Positions 1 to 13,200 of a DNA stretch of 64,000 nucleotides are shown here, piece after piece. Positions within the stretch are counted from its first letter, which is position 1, and every line of letters begins with the position of its first letter. The notes under the pieces were generated by a model. That model was not told where the DNA came from, ran no database searches, and was given only the letters and a program-made list of their open reading frames with translations. Source of the stretch: Dicaeum eximium (taxonomy: Eukaryota > Chordata > Aves > Passeriformes > Dicaeidae). A program made the position numbers and the translations under genes. The stretch is taken from assembly GCA_013396995.1 (NCBI GenBank), contig VWZP01009946.1:151382-215381 (forward strand), written 5' to 3'.

Positions 1-1209
1 CTTGGCTGTCCTGAATCCCCCAAGCAGAAGTTGCAGGACAAGCAGAGAGTGGGAGTAGGTAAAATGCATAGTTTACTCCAGTGTATGTCTTTGAAAATGA
101 AACATGGAAACGGATCCTTGGAGGGAGAAATGCAAAATATGTTGTTGTTGGGGCCTTCAGCAGAACTCATGTGTGCTTGCTATTAATACTTTGTAAAGCA
201 GCTGGACAAGGAAAAACAATCCAAAGCAGGGATGCTCCTGCAATAAATATCCTGTTGGAGAAGAAAGGCTGAAGAGCTCAGTGGGACAGGGGCTGGATGT
301 CACAGGCAGGAAAACAAGCAGCTTTGGCAGGTCTAGAGGTCATTGTCCTGTCGGCTGTCACCCAAACAGAGCAGGGAGAGCCACACAAGAACTGACTCTG
401 AGTGTCTGTGAGCTCTTTATTGAGGGAAATGTGAACTCCCAGCACTGGCAGTGGTGCCAGGCAGTGCCTCACCAGCACCAGGCTGGGTCTGCTCTTGCCA
501 GGCAGGGTGAGGAGTCACCTGTGCTCACAGGGTGCTACTGCTGAGGTGTGTACACATAAAATCAGGGCTGGAAAAAGCCCTAGAAAGGCACAGGACATGC
601 CTATAGTTTGATCTACTGACACTGCAAAGCACACCTTCCTCACATGCCCGTGGAGCCCTGCTGGGAGGTATCAACCCTGTGAGACTGGAGGGGACACATG
701 GGCAGAACAGCCCAGCTCTACTTCTGTCAGCCTTGTCTCTTAATTCTAGGTCATGACATAACATCTCCTCCTTCATCTGCCTCTGGGTATATCACAGCAC
801 TTCACATCTCAGCTACCTTTTCTCCCACAGCAACAAAGGCACCTTTTCTGGTTTTCTACCTGGGCACTTTCCCACAGCACAGCCATACCTTCAGACAACT
901 AAATCTTCATCATCCTCACCAGAAGCATCCATAAACCGTTTTTTGACATGGCAGGTAGTTGGAAAAGAGAGGCTGGACCACTTCCATGATAACCTCTACT
1001 CTGGACACCCCTCTGCCCTTACACATCCTTTGCATTCACCTCCCTGGTAAGATTTGTTTCAAGGACCACACAGCCTCTATGTGCAGCAAACGTGTCTGTG
1101 GAGGTGCTGCCCAGCTTCTGCTCATCTTCACACCCCCAGACTAAAGCACCAGATTATTTTTCCAGTGTCAGGAAGAGGAGAGGGATGAAAGCTGATGGAG
1201 AGTGCTTAC
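1..1209 (-). other. COL27A1: COL27A1 intron (partial), 3' edge of window
   Basis: This is the start of the intron that follows the 1210-1263 exon. I see no Gly-X-Y exon, RNA gene or recognisable repeat in it. Confidence 0.8.
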
Positions 1210-1263
1210 CCTGCGGCCTTTCATCCCGTGCATCCCTGGCGCTCCACGGGCTCCTGCTGGACC
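1210..1263 (-). CDS. COL27A1: COL27A1 helix exon 24 (about exon 28), last in window
   Basis: A 54-bp exon encoding GPAGARGAPGMHGMKGRR, window residues 394-411. The acceptor is ctgaag and the donor gtaagc. It ends in a basic cluster, K-G-R-R, as in the remembered human GMRGAKGRR. The remaining helix and the C-propeptide must lie below position 1. Confidence 0.95.
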
Positions 1264-4200
1264 CTTCAGGGGGAAGAAGGAAACAAAATGAGGAAGGCAG
1301 CAGCTTTGGTAAGACCCTACACTCCTTTGTGATCTGCAGGGGCCTCAGATGCAGACCCTTGATCAGCAGATTGGTTCATTAAACACCTGTAAAAACATTG
1401 CCATTTTTACTTGTCTATAAATGGCCTTTTTTTTCTTTTTTTTAAGTCATGGATTGTCTTTGGATTGTGAACATTTAGGCCAAAGATCCTGGCTGAGGTT
1501 TGTATGCTTAATGACCTGCAGGCTGTTATCTGTGTCAGTGGTGTGATGTGAAGAGAAATTGAACATCCAGAATCCTCTCTGAATCTATTAAAAGCAGCTG
1601 TTTCTCAGCATCTGTTCAAAAATAATAATAACCAGGATCTGGTTTTTAGATGTCCAAATACAAAATCAGACACCTCATCTTGGATATCCAAGTTTGATCT
1701 TTTCAGTCAAATATTAACTTTATCTTTAAGTAACTGTTGGCCTGTTAATGCTGCATAAATATTGATACTGGCAGATAGATTCTAATTTAATGTGGACTGT
1801 TGGTGTTGTGGATGATTCTGTTCTTACAATTACAGAAGGATTTCAGGTTTTCTTTTAATCTGGATTTGTACACACATGATTCATTAATGTGCATACAGAA
1901 GATGCAGACAGCCAGTGTTTTTTCCTTGCTAGAATATTTATCAGAGTAAAAAAAAAAAAAAAAGGATTTATTTATTTAACAGGACTTAGCTCTGTATCAC
2001 AGCTTCTAAACCTGATATTTAAAATGAGTGCCTTTCTGCTGTCAGAAAAGAAAACCTCAAAATGACACATTCACTCCTTGTTCTCTCAAACATTCCACAT
2101 CAAATTTGGCTGTTTACTCGTTAATAGCTTTTACCAACTGTCAGCCCTGCAAAACTCCACCACGGGTCAGAACAAAACTGGGCTGTGATCTCCCTACTGC
2201 TCCTATGACTGCCATTTATGAAGATTTGCTTTTGTGCATGGCATGTAAGTTCAGGATACAAATGCTGAGCTGTTCTCACTCAGGATGGAAAAGTCAGTGG
2301 ACTGTAACTGTGTTTGTGATCACAGTACATCTCAGTTTTGGTGGGGAGGACAGTGGTGACTGGCACAGGCAGTGGATATGGCAGATGCCTGTTTTATAGA
2401 GATTTTTATGATAACCATGTACTGAAATGAAATCCTAAGTTGGTATTTGGAATATCCTCTGGAATTCTCAGCCTATCCTGAATACCTTATGAAAATACAA
2501 GGACAGAAACTTTCACTGTAATGGCAAATGTTGAAGGAACAGCTAGATAGCCTGCTGAAATTTCAATGAACTGTTTAGAAGAAAAGTGACCTTTAATATT
2601 CCTATATATACACATTATTTTTCAAAACTGTATATTAACAGAAAAGATGCACCATAAAAGTGAGTAAGAGGAGGAAAAAGGAATTTACAAGCCTCAAGAA
2701 GCTGAAACCAAGGGTAAAGTTTCCTACCATTGACTTTGCTCCCCATTTCCAGTCACCCTTGGTTGAATTAATCAGCTGTCACTGCTAAGGCTCATTCAAA
2801 GATTTTAACAGTTTAGGACAACCAACAACTGCATGCCTCAGGTCTGGCTTGAAAGGCAAATAAGGAATGTTTGGTGGAAAAACAGCTGGAGTTAATGAGT
2901 GGGGATTTGATATTAGGAGATTATTTGATTTACTGGCTCTGTGGGGAGGTTTGGCTTATTGAATTACGACTTTTTAAAATGCAGTTGTGGAGCAAACATT
3001 TTGCTTGGATGCATTTGTTATTTGCCTGCAGGAGAAGAGGGAACTGCAGGAAGCAGAAGGACCTGGGGATGGTCTCAGCTCCCAGAGCTTTGCTGAGAGG
3101 TTTTGGTATCTCCACCTGGATCTGATGCCTCAGCTCTTTCTATTGTTACACCCCAGTGAAGACAGACAAAATTTGGCTTTGCTTGAAGGTACATTTAGTG
3201 GTGCATGGGATGGAGCTCAGGGCTGGAGCTCTCTGCCACAGCACAGAAACTGCCTGGGTGCTGACAGGCCCTGAGCAGGAGGGAGCCCCATGCTCCAGCT
3301 GTCCCCAAGTCATGTAGCTGCTAACATGATGGGATGTTATTAAAAATGAGACATCTACAGATATCCAGCTCTCTCCTAGGCTTCTGTCAACAGCAAGTGC
3401 TGCCATGAGGGGCTGCAGAGCAGCTCATTGCTGGGGCTGTGGGTGGCATTGTGCTGCTTTCATTGTAGGGACCTGGCTGGTGCCACACTGCTGCCCTCAG
3501 GCAGAGCTGGGTCACCCTGAGGTGCTGCTTCACCTCAGATTTTCTCTTTTCCTCACCTCCACTCACTTGCTACTGCACAGTCTGTGCCCAAGCAGCAGCT
3601 GCCTGCAGCCAGTGCACCCCGAGCATCCTCGAGCTCTTGGCAGTGTTGACCCTGATTTGGAGGCCACACCTTTGGCACCTCCCGGGCATTTCACTGCTGT
3701 GATCCTCCTCCCAGTCACCAGCACTGTGGGAATTCACACACCGAGCAAAATCCATTCCCTGCTCCCACCCAGGGCTGCCTTTTTGTTGGCTCCAGCGGCC
3801 CTTGTGCTGCTGGGAGAGCCTGAGCTACATCTAAAGAACATCTGTGGGAAACTGGAGCCAGGCTGAAATCTGCCTCCATGGCGATTGCACGCTCCAGCCA
3901 CAGCTGCAGGGTGCCAGATGAGCCTGTGCAGATGGAGGGGCTGTCTGGGGGAGCTGCTCTGCTGCTCCTCTCATGCCAGCAGGGGCTCTGACCACGCAGA
4001 CGGTCACACTGCACGACGTGGTCACTGTGATAAATGACCATGATAAATCATTGTGATACACCACCATATCACAGGGTGTGATCACCACACTGCCAGCCAT
4101 TCCCAGCCCAGAACACCTCCAGCTAGGGAGCTTATGTCCTGCTAAATAAAGACCGAGGCTGGACTGCGAGTTTTGCATCCCTCCTTAGGGAAATGGGTGA

Positions 4201-7200
4201 CAAAATTTTTAATTAAGCACTGTGCTTTTTTTGTGTCTCTTTCCATGTTGCTCCCACCCATATCCCATCACTTTCCCCATATCTCTTGTTCATATCAAAC
4301 TCAAATAAACTGGAATACAGTTGCTTGACTTAGTCCATGAATGCCCAGGCTGTGGTATTACAAGGTGATGATAGCCTTTACTTACTGTTGGTCCAGGGAT
4401 CCCAGGAAAACCCACTCCTCCTGGCATCCCAGGGTGCCCCTAAAAGGGAAGGAAGAAGAACATGCCTGCTGTGAATGTCCACAATCTGCACAGACCTTCT
4501 TCCTCCAAGTGGGAAGACAGGAAAAATGGCTTTGTTGGCTGCTTGCAAGGTCAGGCAGATCTGATATTTGTCAGGGTAAATTCGCTCAGGGGCAGAAGGA
4601 AATGGCCAGGCTGTCACTAGCCCAGCTCCAACCCAGCCAGCATATCAGCAGCAAGATTTTCTGATCAGCCCAGAAGAGAATGGGCTCAATTAATATGAAA
4701 ATATGTCTTTGGGTCTTGTACTGTGGTAGAAAGGAAACAAGTGTCAGAGCAAGACAAGATCCAGCTGAAGTCCTCACTGTTAAATTTCTAAACATAGTTC
4801 CCTGAAAGGCAGAGCACAGCAAGGCACAGTGACTGTGCTGCCCAAGCACCCTGCACTTCCAGTTGCTCTGGGCAGCTTGGACTGATCCTTGCTGGTGGGC
4901 ACTGTCTGCTCAAGAGCCAGGGTGCTTGGGAACAGGCACTCCTTCAGCTCCTGGTTGTCTTCACTCCACACAGCAGGTCCTCAGCTGATGGAGCCACAGA
5001 ACACACCTCAAAACCCAGTGCTGCACTGAAGGGGAAACTGCTGGGCACAGCTGCTGGGGAGAGGCTACACCTCACCATCCACTGGGTCAAATGCCCATTC
5101 CCATCCCCACACACATAGAGAAAAATTGCAGCTGTTGTCATGAAACTAAAAGACCAGGAGAAGCTGCACCCTTGGCTGGGACAGAGACAGGGGCAGCAGC
5201 AAGAGTGAGAGAATGCAGACTTACTCCTTACCATCGACCCCTTGACTCCTGGAGGGCCTGGGGGTCCCACTGAGCCACGGTCACCCTAGGAAAGAGACAG
5301 GTGCATAGGGGAGAGTGATCTAGAGCAATGAAACAACTAAAAAAACCCACAAATTCATGTCTATGCCACCAGCTTTCTACCAGAAATGTTTCCAGTATTA
5401 CTGTCTTTCCATCCACCTCATCAGAGTAGTGGGAGGATTGCAGGAATCAACTAATCCTACATGTCCCAAGAGAGGGGACTTTACTCTGGCCATCAAAAGC
5501 ACCAAGGTATGAAGGAAACAGGCACACAGCCTTCAATTCCAAACAGTGCTAGGACTGAACCCAAGGAAATCTCCAGCCCTTCCCACCCAAGGCATGACAT
5601 GCCTGTTCTGCAGTATCACAATCCCTACATGTGTTGGCATTTTCAGAGCCATGGATTTGATGTCTGCTGTCACAAGGCCCTGTTGAGAGCAGGGAATCAA
5701 GCTGGAAAAAACCAGAGATGCTGCCTGGTGCTTTCAGAGGACACTGTGGGTGTTTTGGGGGACCTTCTTGTCCTTTGGTTCATACTGAGACCACAGGTCC
5801 AGCAACAACCACCTGGAAGCCTGATTTATGAGGGGCTTGGAGCTGGATGACTCCCCAGCCCACCCAAAGGATAGGATCCCTTCTAAAACATGGGATTAAA
5901 GAGCTAATGTACCAAAACATCACTTATTCATCACAAAAGCCTTCCTTATCCCCTCATGCAGACCATCTCACTTCCCATGAATACTTTGGGTCCTTGACCC
6001 AAAGGTAGGAGACAAGAGGGTTAAGCCCCCACAAGCACCACCACAACCTGCTGATGTGAGGGTGACATGAAGGTGTGGCTTTAGCAATGGGACATCTACA
6101 GCTCCTTTGGGAGATGGTGGCAATTCCCACAGAATTGTCTGAGGTCTCCCTCCAGCCCCAGGGATGCGCTGGGAATTAGGTGTGTTAGGTTTGTGTGCTC
6201 AGGGGGATGAGGAAGGAGGATTTAGCAAATGCTGCCAATTAGTTTACGCCCAAAATCTGACCTACCTTCCAACAGCAAAAAGAGTAAGGGGAAATATTTT
6301 CTGGGCTCTAAGGAGCTTATTAAAAACAAACCCCAGAGTTTGCGTTGTCACCAGTTGGCCTTTGTAAATCAACGTACGGATTTTTTTCTCCCTGAATGGA
6401 TGGATTTTATTAAGTGTGTATTAACTGTATTGTTCTCTTTGATAATCTTTGGATTCTACTGGCTTCAGTCTTAACTTTTGCAGCTCTCAGGATGGAGATT
6501 GCTGACTCAGCTATGTCTAATGAAAGCATATTTCCCACTTCATTTAGCTTACAAGAGCATAGTAAGCTGTAGGATACTATGCCAACTGGAGGCCTGGTTG
6601 AGGTTTTGATTTGATGATAGCTATTTCTGTCATCCCTAAGTTTGTGCTGGTAGAGAAGCCTGATGGAAATTCCAGCTGTGCTGAGGATCTCCAAGGGCAG
6701 ATTTTCAAAGGACAGCCTGGGTTTGCCTTGACACCAGTGTAACATCATCGCATTACAGAGCTGATCTGGAAGCTGAGGATACTTCATGTGGTCAAGGCTT
6801 TGGCATGGAAGGCACAGGGACAGATGTGAACTTAATGGAATGGAGAAAAAGAGATCTTCCCCTGCCTCCTGCATGGCAAATGCCTTATTCTTCATTCAGT
6901 TCAGGGCTGCAGCTGCCAATGAGACAGCTCGCGCAGGCACCAATTTTCTGTGTCACCACCCTGGACACATCACAGGCTCTTTATTCCTCTGTTTTCCTTC
7001 TCTAAAATACAGCCCACATCATGTCATTCTCTTTAGTTCTTGTGGGCCTTGACAGCTTGGACTGAGACTGATTCTGCTACTGCCCCACCGGGGCCCACAG
7101 GATGTAAAGGCCTTTCCAAAGGCTGCTGTGGACAGACAATAAAATGGATCTGCAGCAAACACAGTATAACTGTCACAGAGTCTTTACATCATTACCCAGA

Positions 7201-10200
7201 GGACAGGGCTTGAAGCAATAAAAGTGAGAAAGAGAGCACTGATGTGTGGAATGCATCGTTTTATGCTCTTCACTATCTTTATGGCTGCCCTGTGAATAAT
7301 TAAACCACCAACGAAAACCAGGAGCGTGCGAGTGAGATACAATGAGTGACACAGATGATTTGTCTTTGGGAGCTGCCTCTGAATAAAAGTTTACACTCTA
7401 ATAGAAAACAAATTAACGTCCTTTTACATTTTTATGTGAAATAAAGCCCTTTTTATTCCCCTGGAAGTGGTTTGTGTCTGCAGTGTACACAAGAGGGCAC
7501 CAGCCCTGAGTGTGCCCAAAGCAAGCAGGGGCAGCCAGATGGGATGGTCCTCACCAGATAAAAAGGGAAATATTTGCACCAGACTTTGCTCAGATGGGTC
7601 ACTGCACTCTTGCACACCTGAGAAATTGCTGAGACCTTCTGTTCAATGCAGGCTCAGCCCTGGTCCTGTGTGACCCCCCTGGCAACCCAGAGGACACCTC
7701 TGCAGAAATCTGTAACCTCAATCCCATGGACTCCTCCCATGACCAGCAACACAGGGCTGATGGATCCCTCATTCCCATAAAAACCAGAGCTGACTGTTAA
7801 ATACAAACTGCCTGGCACATTATGAATGAGGAAAGTTAATTTTTCAAAGAATATTTGACAGCATCTCCCTGGAGGGCAGTGCATGTTAATTCCTGAGTGA
7901 GAAGTGGATGATTTTGGCCTGGTCCTAGTCTAGCTCAGACACCCTGGACGTGCTTCATTCCCAGCTGGGAGTTGCACTCCCACCACAACTTAAATCTCCA
8001 CAACCCTTCTCCCACCCCAGCCTCCCTATCCTGCAAAAATTGCAACGATTTCACGGCAAGCAATCCTACCTTTTCTCCTGCAATTCCAGGCTCCCCCACC
8101 GGACCAATGAAACCCATTAGACCCTGAGGAAAGAGAAGAGCACAACTAATTTTCAGTTTTTATTTGCTGAGAAAGTAAACAGTTCCTTTGGTCCACCTTG
8201 CTGGTTGCAACAGCCCAGCACCCCTCGTATAATGCTCAGTAATTCCTACTGGCTACCAGAGGGGATGGAGTTGCTCCCGGCCATGGGAATGTCTAACTCC
8301 ACAGCTGGTTCTGCTTTAGGCACCAGCTGGAACAGCAGCACGAGGATCTGCAAGAACCACAACACACAGCACAGTGGATGAGTGCAGGAAGGAAGGAAGG
8401 CCGAGTCCATAGTGTGGCTTTGTTCTGTGAGATTTTCCCAATGTTTCCTGCTCCCCCAGGAGCATCTGCAGCAGGAGCTCCTGGGTTGCTCAGAGACAGA
8501 GAATTACCATCATTTAAGAGGCTGGACTGGGTAGACTTTGTCTGGGTTAATCCAAGCTGCCTCAGCCCTTTGTGCAGACTAATTTTGCCCTGGATAGTGT
8601 CATGTTGGTGGGATGCCAGTAGGAAATAAAGGTTCCTGCAGCCAGAGGGGCCAGCAGGGCAGTGGATCTCACACACCACCCAGAAACCATCTTGGAACAA
8701 ACCTCCAGTCTGAGCTCAAGGTTTGACAACATTCGGGATAACAGAGGCAAACAGAACTGCTTCCAGTTAGGAAGATGGAAACAGATGCAATCTCAAGCAA
8801 AGATTCCTGAGAATTAAGATATAGCGACCTCCCTACCAGCTCCAGTGGGTTTTGGCAAGGGACTGTCCCCTCTGCCACTGCAGGCACTCGTCTCCTCTGT
8901 GCCATGATGGAAATACCAATTAGCCATGGGATGACAGCTACAAACAGAAAAGCTCCACTATCCTGTAGGGGTGTCACCAACCTTTCTGAAGGTCTTTGCT
9001 TTGAAATGGCCTTTGTAGAAGCTGAGGCAGCCCTGGAGCACAAGATTGTCATTGTGGCCAGGCTGCATGGACCAGATGCCCGTGGCAAGCAGAGCTGGAC
9101 TCGGCACAGATTGCCCAGTGCAGGAACCAACTTGAGAGCAGAAAACTCTGCAACACCTGCCCATGAAAGGCTGCCACTGGTGGCAGTGCTGAAGACTGCT
9201 GGATCAATTGCCCTTTCAATTAGACACAAGTGCAGGTACACAACTTCATCCAGGTTCCGAATTTTTCCAATAGCCCAAGGCCATGAAGAAGGCAAATGTT
9301 ATGACAGAGAATGGCAAAGCAATGAGATGCAACAGGGAAATGCATTGCTAGGCAAAAATAGACAATAAAGCAAGAAAGACTACATCTCTTGTTCATCTCC
9401 AATTTCTTGGAAGACCACAGAACTCCTTTTCTCTCTCCTGGGAATATGGTCTTTAAGACATTTCAGGTTCCTCAAGCCAGTCCCTGCAGAAGAGCGATCC
9501 CTGCTCTGCAGCAAGCTTTGGTCCCATTCAGAACAAGACTGTTTCAAACTCCCTTCCAATGGGTGCTGCATATCCAAGCTCAGGCTTGAAGGCCAATCTT
9601 TAGAACCACTGTCCGTGGCAGCATCACCTTCCACCCTGAAAAGCCTCTCAGGAATCCGGGTCCTGAAGCCAGGTGTGCTGGTGATGCTTCCCCAGCTGCC
9701 CTGCAGGGATCTGAGCACACCAAGAGCCCCCAATACCCTCCTAAGACCCCCCCTTGCTGCCACAGATGTGCTGCTGGTTATGGCAGCTTGTGCAGAAACC
9801 AGATCAGCTTTGGGATGGGAGGGGAGCACAGCCAACATTTCAGTCCATACCCAGGGAAAACCCTGCCTGTGCTGGTGCACTGTGGTGCTGCACAGGGGAG
9901 GATGCCACTGCTCCCCACGGGAGAGGAGCATCCCATGGTGTGAGATGCAGAGCAGGGACCTTGTAGCTTCCAGCACAGTAGCTCTGCAGTGTTTGCAGCC
10001 AGCACTGTCTGCTCTGGGCTAAATTAACCAACATTGCTGTGTCTGCAAGCAGACACAAATCGAGATAGATATGTCTACGCCAAATAAATCTCAGTAAATT
10101 ATCAGGAGTATAGGAAAAAACAGGGGCAGACTGGGTAATGATGTTCTTCACTGGCCAAAATGGGATAGACACTAAAGGCAAGGAGATTTAGGTTTTAGGA

Positions 10201-13200
10201 CAGAAAGATTTAGGTTTTAAGAACCAGAAGAGCTGCCAGTGGCAAATATTTAATCAAAGCAGACATGAACTGTGGTCATTACACTAAAATGTCTGCGGCA
10301 CGACATATTTTTCTCAGGTTCCCAGGGTTGAAAAGAGGGCCTGCATCAAGCACAGCTCTGGGCAGTGTGTGTAATGATGCACGTGAAGCCCCAGCAGCGG
10401 TGGCTGGGGATAAAGGCCCACACTATACAGGAAAGAATGTAAAATATTTATATTAGACGGGAGTTCAGCATGTCGCTCATGATTCAGTCTGCTGTATTCC
10501 CCAGCCAAGGGCACGGCGGAAAAGGGATGGAGATTGTTAAAAAGTTGCTGAGGGCTTGGTGGGGGCAAGGAAAGGAGGGGGGACTGGTGGGTTGTAATTC
10601 CTAACTCCTGTCTCGCTTTCCCCATTTATTGTCCAGCTCTGTCATAATTAAGCCCCCCCTCTTGGCTCCATCAACAGAGAGCAAGTCAGCAATGAAGCCT
10701 TGCATAAATCAGAGCCCATTTGGGAGGAAGAAGCCGGCGGGCCCAGCGTGAGCAGGGTCTCCCAGGGACGGGACCGCGAGTCGCTCCCAGCGGGAACCGA
10801 TCGCGGCCTTTCTGTTTTACTGCTTCGCCAGAACTCAAAACAAAACAAACCAGGCACAAAGGACGGGAGGGAGTAAATGTACAATCCTCCCATTCAGATG
10901 AAAGAAAGGGAAAGTAAAACAGTAAATATCACAGTTTAAAGGAGGACGCTCTGACCCGCAAAGAACAGCCGTGTGGTTTAACCCCCTGTGCGCCGGGCTC
11001 GGCCCTGCCCTGGCGCTGCCCTGGGTTTGCACCATCCCGGCAGTGAGGGCAGGGAAGGTGGAGACGTGCTGTCAAACACCGTGTCACACCAGAGAGCCTG
11101 TGAACGCCTCAGTGCCTGAAAATCCCTGACCGAGATGTGCGGAAGTCAGAGCTGCCCTGGAGGAGGAGGTAAATGGGTTGGAAAGGAGCAGCACTAACGT
11201 GTGGGAAACACCAGTGCAGTTCCCTGCTCCATCTTAGTGACCCTCTTGACCTTGGCCAAGACAATCAGGACCTCCCCACCTGCACCCCTGACATTGCAGC
11301 CCCTCTCCTTTGGAAGGGGAAAGACAAGAAGGAGATGGTGCTGGTGTCTTTTGATAAATTATCTCAGAATACTGACATTGAGACAACATACTTTGACCTT
11401 AAAGGACAGGGCACCTCCAAGGGGCCTTGGTTGCCCTTCCCAGCACAGAGCAAAGGGTACATGGCTGACCCTGACACAGCCCCAGGGCTGAGCAGGGCTG
11501 TCACCTCTTGTACAGGGAAAGGGACTCAAACAACTGCTCCTGCTGTGACGGGACCTCCCCATCCCATTAAGGACATGAGTCAATTGAAGCCTCTTTCAGC
11601 TGGCACAACTCTTCACTGGGATTTTCTAGGGCCAGGCAGGGGGTCCCTGGGATGGCAGCACCTTCCTGTCTGCTGCAGGGTGTTGCTTCTCCCACAGGGC
11701 TCTCTGACCTTCAGCATGGACCTTTTGGTGACATTCTCCTGCTGTGTATTCCCAGCTCGGGGACAGGAAGGCTGGTGGCTTCCCTGGCCAGAGGCCCTAT
11801 ATTCCTCTTCATATCCTGACTCCATCTACAGGCAAGGAAGGGTTAACCCACACATTTCCAGGGTACTGGGGCGCCCAGCAGCTGGAATCCTTCCAGCACA
11901 TGGAGACAACAAGCATCTCATGAATGATCTTCCTGAGTCTGTGTCCTTGCAATGGAAAAACAATGCATCAGGGACTGCCCTGTGGCTTAAAACCTCATTT
12001 TTCAATGAGAGCTCAAGTATCACTGGAAACCTTACAGAAACTCCCATGTTTTCCTAAACAGATGTCCCTAAGAAAGGGAAGAAATCTCCAATGAGATGGA
12101 TGGCTGGTCTCTTCTCATACTCTGATGCTGAGATTTTCTACTCTGAGAGAACCCATTTGTTGGGCAGAGCAGCAGGGCTGAGAAGTGTCACCACCCTTAC
12201 TGTGGAATAGAAAACAGGGAGGTCTCCACAAGAGAAAACGGGGTGAGGTGATGGTGTCCTCAGTGCCAAGGGCCAAGGGCCCATCCTCTCAAGGCTCTGC
12301 AAAAAACCAACCCAGCCCCAACACCAGCTGCTGAAGTTTAAGTGGAGGGAGGAAGGAAACCCCAACACTCCAGCATCGTTCAGTGGAGGTGTGAGGGGAG
12401 AGGAGGTTATTTCTCATTAGTCTGGTGAGACATTTTTGTTCTAACGACTTGACTGGTTCAGAAATAGAAATTTTCTGGGTGATATTTCTAGACAGAGACT
12501 AATTGACTAAGAATAACACAGGCAGCTTTCCTACCACTGTGCTGGTTTCAGTGTCAGCAGAGGCCAGCTGTGTTTTCTTTTCAATGAATAGTGCCTACAG
12601 CTCTCATCCAAGGTCAGTCCTGAGGGAAGTTAAAGAATAATAATCCTAATGATGCTTTGCTCTTCAAGGACAATGTCTGGTTAAGGATCTCAAAGCACTC
12701 CTAAATATTCATTTTTAACAGAACCCACAGGTGCCACTTCAGAACAGGAGGCACTGGGCTAAGCTCTGCTCAGGGCTGTCTCACACCTGCCACAGAAGGG
12801 GAAACTGAGGCACAAAGCACTGGAAAGGGTTGCCTGAGATCGTGCAGAATCTGATAAATCTGCAAGTAGAACTCAGATGTGGGGAACAACTTTGCTCCTT
12901 CAGTATCTGCTCTTCAAGGAGCAAATTACCAACCATAACACAGAAATGGCTCTAATTTCCTAGTAGAAGTAACCACCTTTGATATACATTGAGGCTGATA
13001 TCAGACTGCTGGTATTGAGAAAAGGATCCACCTCGACTTTTTCAGACTTGCTTGGTCAGAAACCCTTGGAAGAAGTGACCCAAAGAAGAGCCAGAGAGGC
13101 TGACAAGATAAACCAAGCCAAACCAAGCCTGCTGACCATCCAGCAGGGAAAGTGTTGGGGAGGACAGCAGTGGTTAGAAGCGGCACCCGCAGTGCCAGGG

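Noticed and set aside
1948..1963. Poly(A) run considered as a processed pseudogene tail
   Set aside because: No coding remnant or target-site duplication was seen next to it.
8669..9295. Open frame of 208 codons on the minus strand
   Set aside because: It lies wholly in an intron, has no recognisable domain, and is within the length expected by chance for a 64-kb window.
9380..9976. Open frame of 198 codons on the minus strand
   Set aside because: Intronic, no domain, no splice support and low-information composition; treated as chance.
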